Assembly: GCF_024699985.1 (NCBI RefSeq)
Contig: NZ_JAJONA010000001.1
Coordinates: 1,240,001 to 1,304,000, forward strand
Length of the DNA: 64,000 bases
Source of the DNA: Phenylobacterium sp. J367
GTDB lineage: Bacteria > Pseudomonadota > Alphaproteobacteria > Caulobacterales > Caulobacteraceae
Direction of reading: 5' to 3'
The position numbers were made by a program, and so were the translations under genes. Positions 38,366-48,393 of this stretch are shown here, piece after piece (position 1 is the first letter of the stretch; the number at the start of each line of letters is the position of its first letter). The notes under the pieces are model-generated. The model saw only the letters and a program-made list of their open reading frames with translations. It did no database searches and had not been told where the DNA came from.

Positions 38366-38923
38366 ATGTCGACGACCCATAGCGCGGCCTTTCCCGATTG
38401 GCACGGGACCACCATCATCGGCGTCCGCAAGGGCGGCAAGACCGTGATCGCCGGCGACGGCCAGGTCTCGATGGGCCAGACGGTGGTCAAGGGCAACGCC
38501 CGCAAGGTCCGCACCCTGGCTGGCGGCCAGGTGGTGGCGGGCTTCGCCGGGGCCACGGCGGACGCCTTCACCCTGATCGAGCGGCTGGAGGCCAAGCTGG
38601 AGCAGTATCCGGAGCAGCTGGCCCGGGCCTGCGTCGATCTCGCCAAGGACTGGCGGACCGACCGCTACCTGCGCCGGCTGGAAGCCATGCTGATCGTCGC
38701 CGACCGGAGCGCGATCTTCACCGTCACCGGCGTCGGCGACGTGCTGGAGCCGGAGAGCGGCGTCGCGGCCATCGGTTCGGGCGGCAACTATGCGCTGGCC
38801 GCCGCCCGGGCGCTCATGGACACCGACCTCGACGCCGAGGCGGTCGCCCGCAAGGCGATGGCGATCGCCGCGGAGATCTGCGTCTACACCAACGGCTCGC
38901 TGACCGTGGAAGTGCTGGACTGA
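38366..38923 (+). CDS. hslV: ATP-dependent protease proteolytic subunit HslV
   Basis: 185 residues; forms the peptidase core of HslUV. The catalytic Thr follows a short N-terminal extension ([14 protein letters not shown] before [11 protein letters not shown]). Other motifs are '[23 protein letters not shown]' and '[15 protein letters not shown]'. The partner hslU is about 1 kb downstream, separated by a secreted-protein gene. Confidence 0.96.
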   Translation: MSTTHSAAFPDWHGTTIIGVRKGGKTVIAGDGQVSMGQTVVKGNARKVRTLAGGQVVAGFAGATADAFTLIERLEAKLEQYPEQLARACVDLAKDWRTDRYLRRLEAMLIVADRSAIFTVTGVGDVLEPESGVAAIGSGGNYALAAARALMDTDLDAEAVARKAMAIAAEICVYTNGSLTVEVLD

Positions 38924-39029
38924 AGTCGACCGCGCATTGATCGCGTAACCGTCGCCCTTCGCCGCAAGCACTCGGACAGCGCCGCCACGGCTTCGCCATA
39001 GGGAGCGGGACGACCGGAGACCCCCGAAG

Positions 39030-39886
39030 ATGCGCCGCCTCATGCCCCTGGTTCCCGCCCTGGCTCTGGCGATGCTGGCTGCGCCGGCCGCCGCCGAGGT
39101 CGATCCGGCCCCCGTGGTCGCCGCCGAGCGGGCCTTCGCCGCGGACGGCCTGACGCTCGGCGTCCAGGGGAGCTTCTACAAGCACTCGGCGCCCGAGGGC
39201 ATCGTGATGGCGCCCGACCCGACCCTGGCCAAGGCCGCCTTCCAGGCGCCCCCAGCCCAAGGGGCCGGACCTGGTCTGGTGGCCGCTCTGGGCCGGCATC
39301 GCGCGCTCCGGCGACCTCGGCTTCACGACCGGCCCCTACACCCTGGGGGGCGATCCCAAGGCCTGGTACTTCACCGTCTGGGCGAAGCAGCCCGACGGCT
39401 CGTGGAAGTGGCTGTTCGACGGCGGCCCGGCCACCGACCCCACGGGCGCTGCGCCGAAGGACTCGCCCGTCGCCTATGCGAAGCTCGCGGCCAAGGGGGC
39501 GGGCTCGCCCGCCCGGGCGATGACCGAGGTGAGCCACGCCGAGACGGCGCTGGCCGCGGCCGCCCGCAAGGACGTGACCGGCGCCTATCTCGCCCACCTC
39601 GCGCCGGACGCCCGGGTCGCGGGCTCCAGGGCGGGGCCCACGCTCACCCGCGCCGCGGTGGAGGCCGAGCTCGCCACCCGGCCGCAGCGCATCCTGTTCG
39701 CCCCGATCGGCGGCCAGGCCTCCTCGGCCGGCGACCTCGCCTGGACCTACGGCAATGCGCACTGGACGACCGATGCGGGGGGCGGACCGGCGGGGCCACT
39801 ATGTGCGCATCTGGCGGAACGACGCGGGCGGCTGGCGGCTGCTCTACGACCAGATCGTGGTGGTCCCCGAGCGAAAGCCATCGTAA
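39030..39886 (+). CDS. Secreted NTF2/SnoaL-like protein (frameshifted), between hslV and hslU
   Basis: About 285 codons with a signal peptide ('PLVPALALAMLAAPAAA'). The C-terminal part resembles DUF4440/NTF2-like domains ('HAETALAAAARKDVTGAYLAHLAPDARV', 'AWTYGNAHW', 'YVRIWRNDAGGWRLLYDQIV'). Shifts near 39247-39260 (probably two lost Cs) and near 39783 (one extra G in a G6 run) break it. Corrected middle text includes 'GDLGFTTGPYTLGGDPKAWYF'. Function unknown; no obvious link to HslUV. Confidence 0.75.
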
Positions 39887-39919
39887 GGGGCCGGTCGCCT
39901 CCCTATCTCACCGGGCGAC

Positions 39920-41224
39920 ATGACCGAATTCTCTCCCCGCGAAATCGTCTCCGAGCTCGACCGTTTCATCGTCGGCCATCCCGAAGCCAAGCGCGCCGTC
40001 GCCGTCGCGCTGCGCAACCGCTGGCGCCGCCGGCGCGTCCCCGACGACCTGCGCGACGAGGTCACGCCGAAGAACATCCTGATGATCGGCCCCACGGGCG
40101 TGGGCAAGACCGAGATCGCCCGCCGGCTGGCGAAGCTCGCCCAGGCGCCGTTCCTGAAGGTCGAGGCCACCAAGTTCACCGAGGTCGGCTACGTCGGCCG
40201 GGACGTGGACCAGATCGTCCGCGACCTCGTGGAGAGCGCCATCGGCATGGTCCGCGAGAAGCGCCGGGCCGGCGTCCGCGCCCGGGCGGAGGCCGCCGCC
40301 GAGGAGCGCATCCTCGACGCGCTCACCGGCCCCGGCTCGACGGCGGCGCGCGAGAGCTTCCGCAGGAAGCTCCGCGCCGGCGAGCTGGACGACAAGGAGG
40401 TGGAGCTGCAGATGGCCGACTCGGGCCCGCAGATGCCGATGATGGACATCCCCGGCCAGCCCGGCGCGTCCATGGGCATGCTCAATCTCGGCGAGATGTT
40501 CGGCAAGGCGTTCGGCGGCCGGACGAAGACCCACAAGACCACCGTCGCCGGCGCCTGGGCCCCGCTGATCGCCGAGGAGAGCGACAAGCTGCTGGATTCC
40601 GACGCGCTGACCCAGGAGGCGCTGGAGCTGGCGGAGAACCAGGGCATCGTCTTCCTCGACGAGATCGACAAGGTCGCCTCACACCAGGACCGCGCCGGCG
40701 CCGACGTCTCCCGCGAGGGCGTGCAGCGCGATCTGCTGCCGCTGATCGAGGGCACCACCGTCTCCACCAAGTACGGTCCGGTGAAGACCGACCACATCCT
40801 GTTCATCGCGTCCGGCGCCTTCCATGTGGCCAAGCCCAGCGACCTGCTCCCCGAGCTGCAGGGCCGCCTGCCGATCCGCGTGGAGCTGAAGCCGCTGTCC
40901 CGCGAGGACTTCCGCCGCATCCTCACCGAGCCCGAGGCCAACCTGATCCGCCAGCACCAGGCCCTGCTCGCCACCGAGGGCGTGACGCTGGTCTTCACGG
41001 AGGACGCGGTCGACGCGCTGGCCGACGCCGCGGTCACCGTCAACGGCGCGGTGGAGAACATCGGCGCCCGGCGGCTGCAGACCGTGCTCGAGAAGGTCCT
41101 GGAGGAGGTCTCCTTCACCGCCGCCGACAAGACCGGCGAGACCGTGACGGTGGACGCCGCCTATGTGCAGGACCGCATCGGCGCGCTGTCCGGCAACGCC
41201 GACCTCAGCCGGTTCATCCTCTAG
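39920..41224 (+). CDS. hslU: ATP-dependent protease ATPase subunit HslU
   Basis: 434 residues; AAA+ unfoldase that feeds HslV. It starts '[36 protein letters not shown]'. Walker A is '[14 protein letters not shown]', Walker B '[10 protein letters not shown]', pore loop '[10 protein letters not shown]', and the C-terminus ends 'NADLSRFIL', which docks into HslV. Frame intact. Confidence 0.98.
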   Translation: MTEFSPREIVSELDRFIVGHPEAKRAVAVALRNRWRRRRVPDDLRDEVTPKNILMIGPTGVGKTEIARRLAKLAQAPFLKVEATKFTEVGYVGRDVDQIVRDLVESAIGMVREKRRAGVRARAEAAAEERILDALTGPGSTAARESFRRKLRAGELDDKEVELQMADSGPQMPMMDIPGQPGASMGMLNLGEMFGKAFGGRTKTHKTTVAGAWAPLIAEESDKLLDSDALTQEALELAENQGIVFLDEIDKVASHQDRAGADVSREGVQRDLLPLIEGTTVSTKYGPVKTDHILFIASGAFHVAKPSDLLPELQGRLPIRVELKPLSREDFRRILTEPEANLIRQHQALLATEGVTLVFTEDAVDALADAAVTVNGAVENIGARRLQTVLEKVLEEVSFTAADKTGETVTVDAAYVQDRIGALSGNADLSRFIL

Positions 41225-41226
41225 CC

Positions 41227-41994
41227 ATGTGCGGCGCCTGCTATTCCCGGCGGAGCTTCCTGGCGCTCGGCGCGGCCGCCGCGCTGGCCGGCTGCAGCGA
41301 GAACGCCGACACCGGCCGCCGCCAGCTCGCCTTCGTCTCCGACGACCAGCTGGCCGGCATGGCCGACCAGGCCTGGAGCCAGGTCACCGCCCAGGTCCCG
41401 CCGCTACGCGATCCGGCCTACCAGGCCCGCCTGGCGCGCATCGCCGCCCCGATCGTCGCGGCGTCGGGCCGCGACCTCGACTGGGACTTCGTCGTCCTCG
41501 ACAGCCCGGAGTTCAACGCCTTCGTCCTGCCGAACGGCAAGGTCGGCTTCTTCCGCGGCCTCTTCGACTTCGCGAGGTCCGACGACGAGATCGGCTCGGT
41601 GGTCGGCCACGAGGTCGGCCACATCGTCGCCCGCCATCCGGCCGAGCGGATCAGCCAGGAGCTGGCCGTCCGCGCCGGCGTCGGCATCGCCCAGATCCTG
41701 CTGGCCAACGGCGAGGGCGGCGGCCAGTACGCCGGCGAGATCGCCGCCGCGCTCGGCCTCGGCGCCATGTACGGCGTGATCCTGCCCTATTCGCGCAAGC
41801 ACGAGCTGGAGGCCGACCGGGTCGGCGTCGGCCTGATGCGCGAGGCGGGCCAGGACCCCCGCGCCGCCGTCAGCTTCTGGGAGCGCATGGTGGCCCGCGC
41901 CGCCGGCCAGCCCAGGCCGATCGAGGCGCTCTCCACCCATCCGGCCGACGACCGGCGCCTCGCCGAGCTCCGGCGGGTCGTGGAAGCCGCCTAG
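41227..41994 (+). CDS. M48-family zinc metallopeptidase lipoprotein
   Basis: 255 residues. The N-terminus 'SRRSFLALGAAAALAGC' combines a twin-arginine-like motif with a lipobox (LAGC), so it is probably an exported lipoprotein. The zinc site HEVGH is in 'VVGHEVGHIVARHPAERIS', with the third ligand Glu in 'KHELEADRVGVGLM'. It resembles BepA/LoiP-type envelope quality-control peptidases. It begins 2 bases after hslU. Confidence 0.93.
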   Translation: MCGACYSRRSFLALGAAAALAGCSENADTGRRQLAFVSDDQLAGMADQAWSQVTAQVPPLRDPAYQARLARIAAPIVAASGRDLDWDFVVLDSPEFNAFVLPNGKVGFFRGLFDFARSDDEIGSVVGHEVGHIVARHPAERISQELAVRAGVGIAQILLANGEGGGQYAGEIAAALGLGAMYGVILPYSRKHELEADRVGVGLMREAGQDPRAAVSFWERMVARAAGQPRPIEALSTHPADDRRLAELRRVVEAA

Positions 41995-42467
41995 CTCCGC
42001 TCCCGGCGCGCTTCCCAGATCGCCTTCTCCAGCGCCCGGGCGAACTCGAAGCGCTCGCGCGGGCTCAGCGCCGTGGCCACCGGCAGCTCCCGGCCGGACA
42101 GCGCCAGCTTCAGCTCCAGCGCCCGGTCCTCCTCGTCCCGCTCGACGGCGACGCGGGTGAAGGCGGTCGGGCTCTCCCAGATCACCACCGCCTGCTTCGG
42201 CGTCTCGCGCACCACCCGCACCTCGCGGGCGGTGACCTGCACCCGCTCCACCGTCTTCACGGCCTGGAAGCTGATCAGGAAGGCGACGAAGACGGCCAGC
42301 AGGTCGACGCCCAGGAAGATCGGCACCAGGGTCGCGCCCATGGCCAGGAACACCGCCGCCGAGGCGACATTGGCCAGGGTCACCACCGAGATGAGCACGA
42401 TGAACCCCCGCTCGGAGAGCGAGCGGTTGGGCGTGATGACGGCGTCCATGTAGAGCGGCCGGACCAT
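41991..42467 (-). CDS. DUF2244 membrane protein
   Basis: 158 residues with two adjacent membrane helices ('GFIVLISVVTLANVASAAVFLAMGA' and 'FLGVDLLAVFVAFLISF') and a cytoplasmic domain 'VERVQVTAREVRVVRETPKQAVVIWESP'. This is the DUF2244 layout. The start may be the ATG at 42467 or at 42449. Its stop codon overlaps that of the convergent M48 gene in the palindrome CTAG. Confidence 0.88.
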   Translation of the reverse strand: MVRPLYMDAVITPNRSLSERGFIVLISVVTLANVASAAVFLAMGATLVPIFLGVDLLAVFVAFLISFQAVKTVERVQVTAREVRVVRETPKQAVVIWESPTAFTRVAVERDEEDRALELKLALSGRELPVATALSPRERFEFARALEKAIWEARRERS

Positions 42468-42520
42468 GGCGTCTCAGGATACGTCCGGAATCCGCCTTGG
42501 CGAAGCGCCTCTCGCAAAAT

Positions 42521-42622
42521 CCGCTCACCCCGGCGAAAGCCGGGGTCCAGGCCGACGCGGGCCGGACCCGCCGGCGCCGGACCCTGACTCAGCTTGGGTC
42601 CCGGCTTTCGCCGTGATGAGCG
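42521..42622. repeat. Intergenic repeat family D, copy 2
   Basis: Facing hairpins ccccggcgaaagccgggg and cccggctttcgcc (the second arm degraded to ccgtgatgagcgg), flanked by ccgctca and tgagcgg. Lies between the divergent DUF2244 and nth genes. Confidence 0.85.
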
Positions 42623-42668
42623 GTGGTGGGATGACAGGCGCTACGGGCCCGGCCATCTTGGCCGCCGC

Positions 42669-43376
42669 ATGCCGAAGACCTCCGCGAAGCCGAAGACGAA
42701 ACCGGGGCCGAAGACGCGCCCGGCCCGCCTCTCCCCCGCCGAACAGGCCCGGATCGCGGAGATCTTCCACCGCTTCGAGAGCCTGGAGAGCGATCCGCGC
42801 ACCGAGCTGGACTACCGCGACGCCTACACCCTCGTCGTCGCCGTCGCGCTCTCCGCCCAGGCCACCGACGTGTCGGTGAACAAGGCGACGGCGAAGCTGT
42901 TCGAGGTCGCCGACACGCCGGAGAAGATGCTGGCGCTCGGCGAGGCGGGGCTGAAGCCGTTCATCTCCTCCATCGGCCTCTACAACACCAAGGCCAAGAA
43001 CGTCATCGCCGCGGCCCGCATCCTGGTCGACCAGTACGGCGGCCAGGTGCCGCTGGTCCGCGAGCAGCTTCAGGCCCTGCCGGGCGTCGGCCGCAAGACC
43101 GCCTCGGTGGTGCTGAACGAGCTCCGGGTCGAGCCGGCCATCGCCGTCGACACCCACGTCTTCCGGGTGGCGCACCGTCTCGGCCTCTCCACCGGCAAGA
43201 CGCCGGACGCCGTCGAGCTCGAACTCATGGGCAAGATCCCCGGGCCGCTGCTGACCCGCGCCCACCACTGGCTGATCCTGCACGGCCGCTACACCTGCGT
43301 GGCGCGCCGTCCGAAGTGCGAGGAATGCCCGGTGGCGGACCTCTGCCCCTCGCGGCATCTGTTCGTCGGCCGCTAG
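42669..43376 (+). CDS. nth: Endonuclease III
   Basis: 235 residues; DNA glycosylase/AP-lyase for oxidised pyrimidines. The helix-hairpin-helix is 'LPGVGRKTASVVLNEL' with catalytic Lys, and the catalytic Asp is in 'AVDTHVFRVAHRLGL'. The [4Fe-4S] ligands are C-x6-C-x2-C-x5-C in 'CVARRPKCEECPVADLC'. A Lys/Pro-rich N-terminal tail of about 25 residues precedes the domain. Confidence 0.96.
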   Translation: MPKTSAKPKTKPGPKTRPARLSPAEQARIAEIFHRFESLESDPRTELDYRDAYTLVVAVALSAQATDVSVNKATAKLFEVADTPEKMLALGEAGLKPFISSIGLYNTKAKNVIAAARILVDQYGGQVPLVREQLQALPGVGRKTASVVLNELRVEPAIAVDTHVFRVAHRLGLSTGKTPDAVELELMGKIPGPLLTRAHHWLILHGRYTCVARRPKCEECPVADLCPSRHLFVGR

Positions 43377-43509
43377 CCCTTTCCCTACCCTCTCCCTCTC
43401 CGCTTCGCGGGGGAGAGGAGGTGAAGCGCCGAGGTCTGTGCCATGCACTCCTCTCCCCCCGACCCCGGCGCAAGCCGGGGGAAGAGAGGGAGAGGGTAGG
43501 GAGAGGGCG
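43377..43509. repeat. Intergenic repeat family B, copy 1
   Basis: Arms ccctaccctctccctctc and gagagggagagggtaggg face each other across ~90 bases; each arm carries a smaller hairpin (cgcttcgcggg; ccccggcgcaagccgggg). Other copies are at 58344-58463 and 60607-60724. Confidence 0.9.
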
Positions 43510-43570
43510 TAGCGCCGACGCCCGAATTCCGCTAAGCGGCGGGCCTCTCAGCCGTCCGGAAAGCCTTGGA

Positions 43571-44559
43571 ATGCCAGACCTCTACGACGTCGCCGCGATC
43601 GGCAACGCCATCGTCGACGTGATCGGCCCCGTCCAGGAGTCCTTCCTTTCCGAGAACGGCCTCGACAAGGGCGCCATGATGCTGGTCGACCAGCAGCGCT
43701 CCCAGGCCCTCTATTCGAAGATGAGCCCGGAGATCGAGGCCTCCGGCGGCTCGGCGGCCAACACCATCGCCGGCCTCGCCTCCTTCGGCGGCAAGGGCGC
43801 CTTCATGGGCAAGGTGGCCGACGACGCGCTGGGCGAGCTCTTCGCCACCGACATGCGCGGCATCGGCGCCCGGTTCGAGAACGCCCCCTGGTCGGCGGCC
43901 CGGCCACCGCGGTCTCGATGATCAACGTCACCCCCGACGGCCAGCGGACCATGTGCACCTTCCTCGGCGCCTCGGTGGAGTTCACCGACGACGACGTGGA
44001 GAGGGACGTCATCGAGGCGGCCAAGATCGTCTACCTCGAGGGCTATCTGTTCGACGCCGAGGCCGCCCGCCGCGCCTTCGCCAAGGCCGCCGCGCTCGCG
44101 CACGGCTCGGGCCGGATGATCGCCCTGACGCTCTCCGACAGCTTCGTGGTCGAGCGCCACCGCGGCGGCCTGATGGGCTTCATCGAAAGCCAGGTCGACC
44201 TCCTGTTCGCCAACGAGGCGGAGCTGACCTCGCTCTTCCAGACCTCCAGCTTCGACCAGGCGCTCGAGGCGCTCAGGCCCCACGTGAAGCTCGCCGCCGT
44301 CACCCGCTCGGAGAAGGGCTCGGTGATCCTCTCCCAGGGCGAGAAGCTGTCCGTGGCCGCCGAGCCTGTGGAAAAAGTCGTGGACACGACGGGCGCTGGC
44401 GACCAATACGCGGCCGGGTTCATGTTCGGCCTGGCGCGGGGGCGGCCGCTGCAGCAGTGCGGCAAGCTGGCGTCGCTCGCGGCCGCCGAGGTGATCTCGC
44501 ACTATGGCCCCCGGCCCAACGTCTCGCTCGCCGAGCTCGCGGCCGCCAAGGGATACTGA
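43571..44559 (+). CDS. PfkB-family sugar/nucleoside kinase, adenosine-kinase-like (frameshifted)
   Basis: About 330 aa when corrected. '[12 protein letters not shown]' opens the fold, '[30 protein letters not shown]' is PfkB signature 1, and '[20 protein letters not shown]' is signature 2 with the catalytic Asp. A lost C in the run near 43888-43892 (six Cs give [18 protein letters not shown]) breaks the frame. It lies 4 bases upstream of hisB. The substrate is likely adenosine or a related nucleoside, but this is not certain. Confidence 0.9.
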
Positions 44560-44563
44560 GCGC

Positions 44564-45154
44564 ATGAGCCGTACGGCCGAGGTCGTCCGCAACACCAAGG
44601 AGACCCAGATCCGCGTGGCCGTGGACCTGGACGGGACCGGCGTGGCCAAGGTCTCCACGGGCATCGGCTTCTTCGACCACATGCTGGACAGCTTCGCCCG
44701 CCACGGCGGCATCGACATCGAGGTCGAGACCAAGGGCGACCTGCACATCGACATGCACCACACGGTCGAGGACACCGGCATCGTGCTCGGCCAGGCGATC
44801 AACAAGGCGCTGGACGGGTTCAAGGGCATCCGCCGGTTCGGTCATGCCTACATCCCGATGGACGAGACCCTGACGCGCTGCGCCATCGACCTCTCCAACC
44901 GGCCCTACCTGATCTGGAAGACCGAGTTCCGGACGCCGAAGGTCGGCGAGATGGACACCGAGCTCTTCAAGGAATTCCACCACGCGTTCGCCATGAACTG
45001 CGGCGCTTGCGTGCACCTCGAGACGCTCTACGGCGCGAACTCGCACCACATCGCCGAGAGCGGCTTCAAGGCGCTCGCCCGGGCGCTCCGCCACGCGGTC
45101 GAGCTCGACCCGAAAACCCACGGCCACGCCCCCTCCACCAAGGGCGTCCTCTAG
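44564..45154 (+). CDS. hisB: Imidazoleglycerol-phosphate dehydratase
   Basis: 196 residues, monofunctional type; sixth step of histidine synthesis. The metal-binding repeats are '[14 protein letters not shown]', '[14 protein letters not shown]' and '[23 protein letters not shown]'. First of five his genes here, hisB-hisH-hisA-hisF-hisE. Confidence 0.98.
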   Translation: MSRTAEVVRNTKETQIRVAVDLDGTGVAKVSTGIGFFDHMLDSFARHGGIDIEVETKGDLHIDMHHTVEDTGIVLGQAINKALDGFKGIRRFGHAYIPMDETLTRCAIDLSNRPYLIWKTEFRTPKVGEMDTELFKEFHHAFAMNCGACVHLETLYGANSHHIAESGFKALARALRHAVELDPKTHGHAPSTKGVL

Positions 45155-45164
45155 GAACTCATCC

Positions 45165-45800
45165 ATGCAGAGGGTCGCCCTGATCGACTACGGGTCGGGC
45201 AACCTGCGCTCGGCCGAAAAGGCCCTGGTCCGCGCCGCGGACGGGAAGAGCGAGATCGTGGTCACCCACGATCCGGCGTTCGTCGCGTCCGCCGACCGCG
45301 TCGTCCTGCCGGGCGTCGGCGCCTTCGCCGCCTGCATGGCGGCGCTCGAGGCCCGGGACGGCGTGGTCGAGGCCATGACCGAGGCGGTCCGGTCGCGCGG
45401 CGCGCCGTTCCTCGGCATCTGCGTCGGCATGCAGCTCATGGCCTCGCGCGGCCTGGAGTTCGGCGCAACCGCCGGCCTCGACTGGATCCCGGGCGAGGTG
45501 CGCAAGCTCACGCCGTCCGATCCCGCGGCCAAGGTCCCGCACATGGGCTGGAACGCGCTCCAGCAGGTCGCCGACAACCCGGTCTTCGCGGGCCTCCGCG
45601 ACGGCCAGGCGGTCTATTTCACCCACTCCTTCGCCTACTGGCCGGAGGACGAAAACGACGTCGCCGCCTGGGTCGACCACGGCGGGCGGTTCCCCGCGGC
45701 GGTCGCGAGGGCCAATATGGCCGGCGTCCAGTTCCACCCCGAGAAGTCGCAGGCCTCGGGGCTCAACCTTCTGGCCCGTTTCCTGGAGTGGCGCCCGTGA
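45165..45800 (+). CDS. hisH: Imidazole glycerol phosphate synthase glutaminase subunit
   Basis: 211 residues, class I glutamine amidotransferase. It supplies ammonia to HisF. The opening is 'VALIDYGSGNLRS'; the nucleophile Cys is in 'FLGICVGMQLMA' and the His-Glu pair in 'GVQFHPEKSQ'. Starts 10 bases after hisB; its stop overlaps the hisA start. Confidence 0.98.
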   Translation: MQRVALIDYGSGNLRSAEKALVRAADGKSEIVVTHDPAFVASADRVVLPGVGAFAACMAALEARDGVVEAMTEAVRSRGAPFLGICVGMQLMASRGLEFGATAGLDWIPGEVRKLTPSDPAAKVPHMGWNALQQVADNPVFAGLRDGQAVYFTHSFAYWPEDENDVAAWVDHGGRFPAAVARANMAGVQFHPEKSQASGLNLLARFLEWRP

Positions 45801-46519
45801 TCCTCTTCCCCGCCATCGACCTGAAGAACGGCCAGTGCGTGCGCGTGGTCCACGGCGACCTCGACACCGCCACCGTGTTCAACAACAGCCCCGCCGACCA
45901 GGCCCGCGCCTGGGCCGACGGCGGGTTCCACTGGGTCCATGTGGTCGACCTGAACGGCGCGGTCGAGGGCAAGGCGGTGAACGAGGCGGCGGTCGAGCAG
46001 ATCCTCTCGGCGGTCTCGATCCCGGTGCAGCTCGGCGGCGGCATCCGCTCCATGGCCGACATCGAGCGCTGGATCGAGGCGGGCGTCTCCCGGGTGATCC
46101 TCGGCACCGTGGCGGTGACCGAGCCCGAGATCGTCAAGGCGGCCGCGCGGGCGTGGCCCGAGCAGATCGCCGTCAGCGTCGACGTCCGCGCCGGCAAGGT
46201 GGCGACGCAGGGCTGGACCGAGAGCTCCGACCTCGACGCGGTGACGGTGGCCCGGCGCTTCGAGGACGTGGGCGTCGGCGCCCTGATCATCACCGACATC
46301 GACCGCGACGGCACCACCATGGGCTTCAACGTCGACGCCTTCGGCGCCATCGCCGATGCGGTGGCGATCCCGGTGATCGCCGCCGGCGGCCTGGCCAGCG
46401 TCGACGACATCGTCCGCCTGAAGGCCCGCGCCGGCACGCCGATCCACGGGGCGGTGCTGGGCCGCGCGCTCTACAACGGCGACATCACGCCGGCCGACGC
46501 GCTGCGGGTCGCCGCCTGA
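45797..46519 (+). CDS. hisA: ProFAR isomerase HisA
   Basis: 240 residues, TIM-barrel Amadori isomerase. Catalytic Asp is in '[18 protein letters not shown]' and the second in '[15 protein letters not shown]'; phosphate loops are 'QLGGGIRS' and '[10 protein letters not shown]'. I chose the GTG at 45797 (overlapping the hisH stop) because related HisA proteins start right before IxFPAIDL; an in-frame GTG three codons upstream also exists. Confidence 0.97.
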   Translation: MILFPAIDLKNGQCVRVVHGDLDTATVFNNSPADQARAWADGGFHWVHVVDLNGAVEGKAVNEAAVEQILSAVSIPVQLGGGIRSMADIERWIEAGVSRVILGTVAVTEPEIVKAAARAWPEQIAVSVDVRAGKVATQGWTESSDLDAVTVARRFEDVGVGALIITDIDRDGTTMGFNVDAFGAIADAVAIPVIAAGGLASVDDIVRLKARAGTPIHGAVLGRALYNGDITPADALRVAA

Positions 46520-46535
46520 TGCTGAACGCCCCCTC

Positions 46536-47306
46536 ATGCTGAACGTAAGAGTCATCCCGTGCCTCGACGTGAAGGACGGGCGCGTGGTGAAGGGCGTGCA
46601 GTTCGTCTCGCTGCGCGACGCCGGCGATCCGGTGGAGCAGGCCCGGGCCTATGACGCCGCCGGCGCCGACGAGCTGATGTTCCTCGACATCACCGCCAGC
46701 CACGAGAACCGCGGGACCATCTTCGACGTGGTCGCCCGCACGGCCGAGGTCTGCTTCATGCCGCTGTCGGTCGGCGGCGGCATCCGCACCGTGGCCGACG
46801 CGCGCCGCCTGCTGCTGGCCGGCGCCGACAAGATCAGCGTCAACACCGCCGCCGTGAAGGACCGCACCCTGATCTCCGGCTGCGCGGACGCCTTCGGCTC
46901 CCAGGCCACGGTCGTCGCCATCGACGCCAAGCAGGTGGGCGACCGGTGGCGGGTTTTCATCATGGGCGGCCGCGAGGACACCGGGCTCGACGCGGTGGAC
47001 TACGCCATCGACGCGGTGAAGCATGGGGCGGGCGAGATCCTGCTCACCTCCATGGACCGCGACGGCGCCAAGACCGGCTACGACCTGGGTCTCCTGAAAG
47101 CCATCACGTCGGCGGTGAACGTGCCCGTCATCGCCTCGGGTGGCGCGGGCAATGCGCAGCACATGGTGGATGCGGTGAAGGTCGGCGGCGCCGACGCCGT
47201 GCTCGCCGCCTCGATCTTCCACTTCGGCGAGGTCTCGGTGGCCGAGGTGAAGCGCGCCATGGCCGCCGAGGGCCTGCCGGTCCGGATCACGGAGCACGCC
47301 GCATGA
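46536..47306 (+). CDS. hisF: Imidazole glycerol phosphate synthase cyclase subunit
   Basis: 256 residues, partner of HisH. Catalytic Asp in '[18 protein letters not shown]' and in '[14 protein letters not shown]'; '[12 protein letters not shown]' and '[11 protein letters not shown]' bind phosphate. The ten bases at the start, atgctgaacg, also occur at the hisA stop 18 bases earlier, a small local duplication. Confidence 0.98.
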   Translation: MLNVRVIPCLDVKDGRVVKGVQFVSLRDAGDPVEQARAYDAAGADELMFLDITASHENRGTIFDVVARTAEVCFMPLSVGGGIRTVADARRLLLAGADKISVNTAAVKDRTLISGCADAFGSQATVVAIDAKQVGDRWRVFIMGGREDTGLDAVDYAIDAVKHGAGEILLTSMDRDGAKTGYDLGLLKAITSAVNVPVIASGGAGNAQHMVDAVKVGGADAVLAASIFHFGEVSVAEVKRAMAAEGLPVRITEHAA

Positions 47307-47623
47307 GCGACCGTTTCGCAGAGGTGGTGGCCAGGCTCGCCGCCACCATCGAGGCCCGCAAGGGCGCCGACCCCGCCTCCAGCTACACCGCCCAGCTCCT
47401 GAACGAGCCCGTCAAGGCCGCCAAGAAACTCGGCGAGGAGGCCCTAGAGGCCGCGATCGCCGCCGTCGCCGACCAGGGCAGCCTCGCCGCCGAAAGCGCC
47501 GACCTGATCTACCACTGGCTGGTGGTGCTCTCCGCCTCCGGCGTGACCCTCGATGAGGTCGCCGCCAAGCTGGAGGCCCGCGAGGGCACCAGCGGGATCA
47601 CGGAGAAGGCCAGCCGCGGCTGA
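47303..47623 (+). CDS. hisE: Phosphoribosyl-ATP pyrophosphatase
   Basis: 106 residues, all-alpha NTP-PPase fold. '[27 protein letters not shown]' and '[17 protein letters not shown]' carry the E-x2-E and E-x2-D metal motifs. Its ATG overlaps the hisF stop. Free-standing, not fused to HisI. Confidence 0.97.
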   Translation: MSDRFAEVVARLAATIEARKGADPASSYTAQLLNEPVKAAKKLGEEALEAAIAAVADQGSLAAESADLIYHWLVVLSASGVTLDEVAAKLEAREGTSGITEKASRG

Positions 47624-47673
47624 TTGTCCGTCGCCTTGTTTCCGCCGTCCCGCGGTTCAATCTCGCCCCGCCC

Positions 47674-48372
47674 ATGAAGACCATCGTTCCTTTCCTCGCC
47701 GCCGTCGCGCTCGCGACGCCCGCTGCCGCTCAGATCCACAAGGCCACCGAAGCGCGGGCGCCGTCCGCCGTGCTGGCGAAGGCCGCGCCGGAAGCACGGC
47801 CGCTATTCGCCGAGACCGCCGAGGGCCTGGTTCATGTCCCCAGCGGATTCCACTGCCCAAGCAAGCCGGCCCAGGGCGTGGTGCTGAATAGCGTGGCGGC
47901 GGGCCCGTTCGCCGGCAGCCCGCCGGAGGAGGCGGCGTATTGTGAGTATTCCGACCAGGAGGGCGTGGTGGCGCGGATCGCCTTCTCCCGCGACGAGCCT
48001 GGGTCGCCGATCCTCGACAAGGACTTCTGCCGCGACATGCCCAAGCGCCTGGACCTTTCCTGGGGGATCAGCGGCCTGCCGGGAACGCGCAGCTACAGTC
48101 CGCCCATCCAGTCCACCGCAGTCCCGACCCTGAAGGTGCGCGGGGAGGAGCGCCCGCTCTGGATTTGCGGCTGGACCCGCGCGCCGTTCGCCCAGCCGGT
48201 GATCGTCTCCAACGTCGCCGCCCTGCGCGCCGCCAATGGCTGGACGATCCGCGCCATGCACACTCCCCGCCCGCCGCCGTGCTGCAATAGCTACAAGGAA
48301 CCGGTCCCGCTCAGCTTCTACCTGATGCCGATCCTGCTCGCCGGCGACGCGGCGGACCCCGCGCAACCCTGA
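47674..48372 (+). CDS. Secreted protein of unknown function
   Basis: 232 residues with a signal peptide ('IVPFLAAVALATPAAAQ'). About seven cysteines are spread through the mature part (for example 'GFHCPSKPAQG', 'AYCEYSDQEG', 'LWICGWTRAP', 'PPPCCNSY'), which suggests disulfides in the periplasm. I do not recognise the family. It is convergent with smr. Confidence 0.7.
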   Translation: MKTIVPFLAAVALATPAAAQIHKATEARAPSAVLAKAAPEARPLFAETAEGLVHVPSGFHCPSKPAQGVVLNSVAAGPFAGSPPEEAAYCEYSDQEGVVARIAFSRDEPGSPILDKDFCRDMPKRLDLSWGISGLPGTRSYSPPIQSTAVPTLKVRGEERPLWICGWTRAPFAQPVIVSNVAALRAANGWTIRAMHTPRPPPCCNSYKEPVPLSFYLMPILLAGDAADPAQP

Positions 48373-48393
48373 TCTTCCGGAAGCCGGTGGGCC

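Noticed and set aside
46518..46545. The duplicated atgctgaacg at the hisA stop and hisF start as a regulatory repeat
   Set aside because: Ten bases 18 apart at a gene joint are most simply a local duplication; only the second copy opens hisF.
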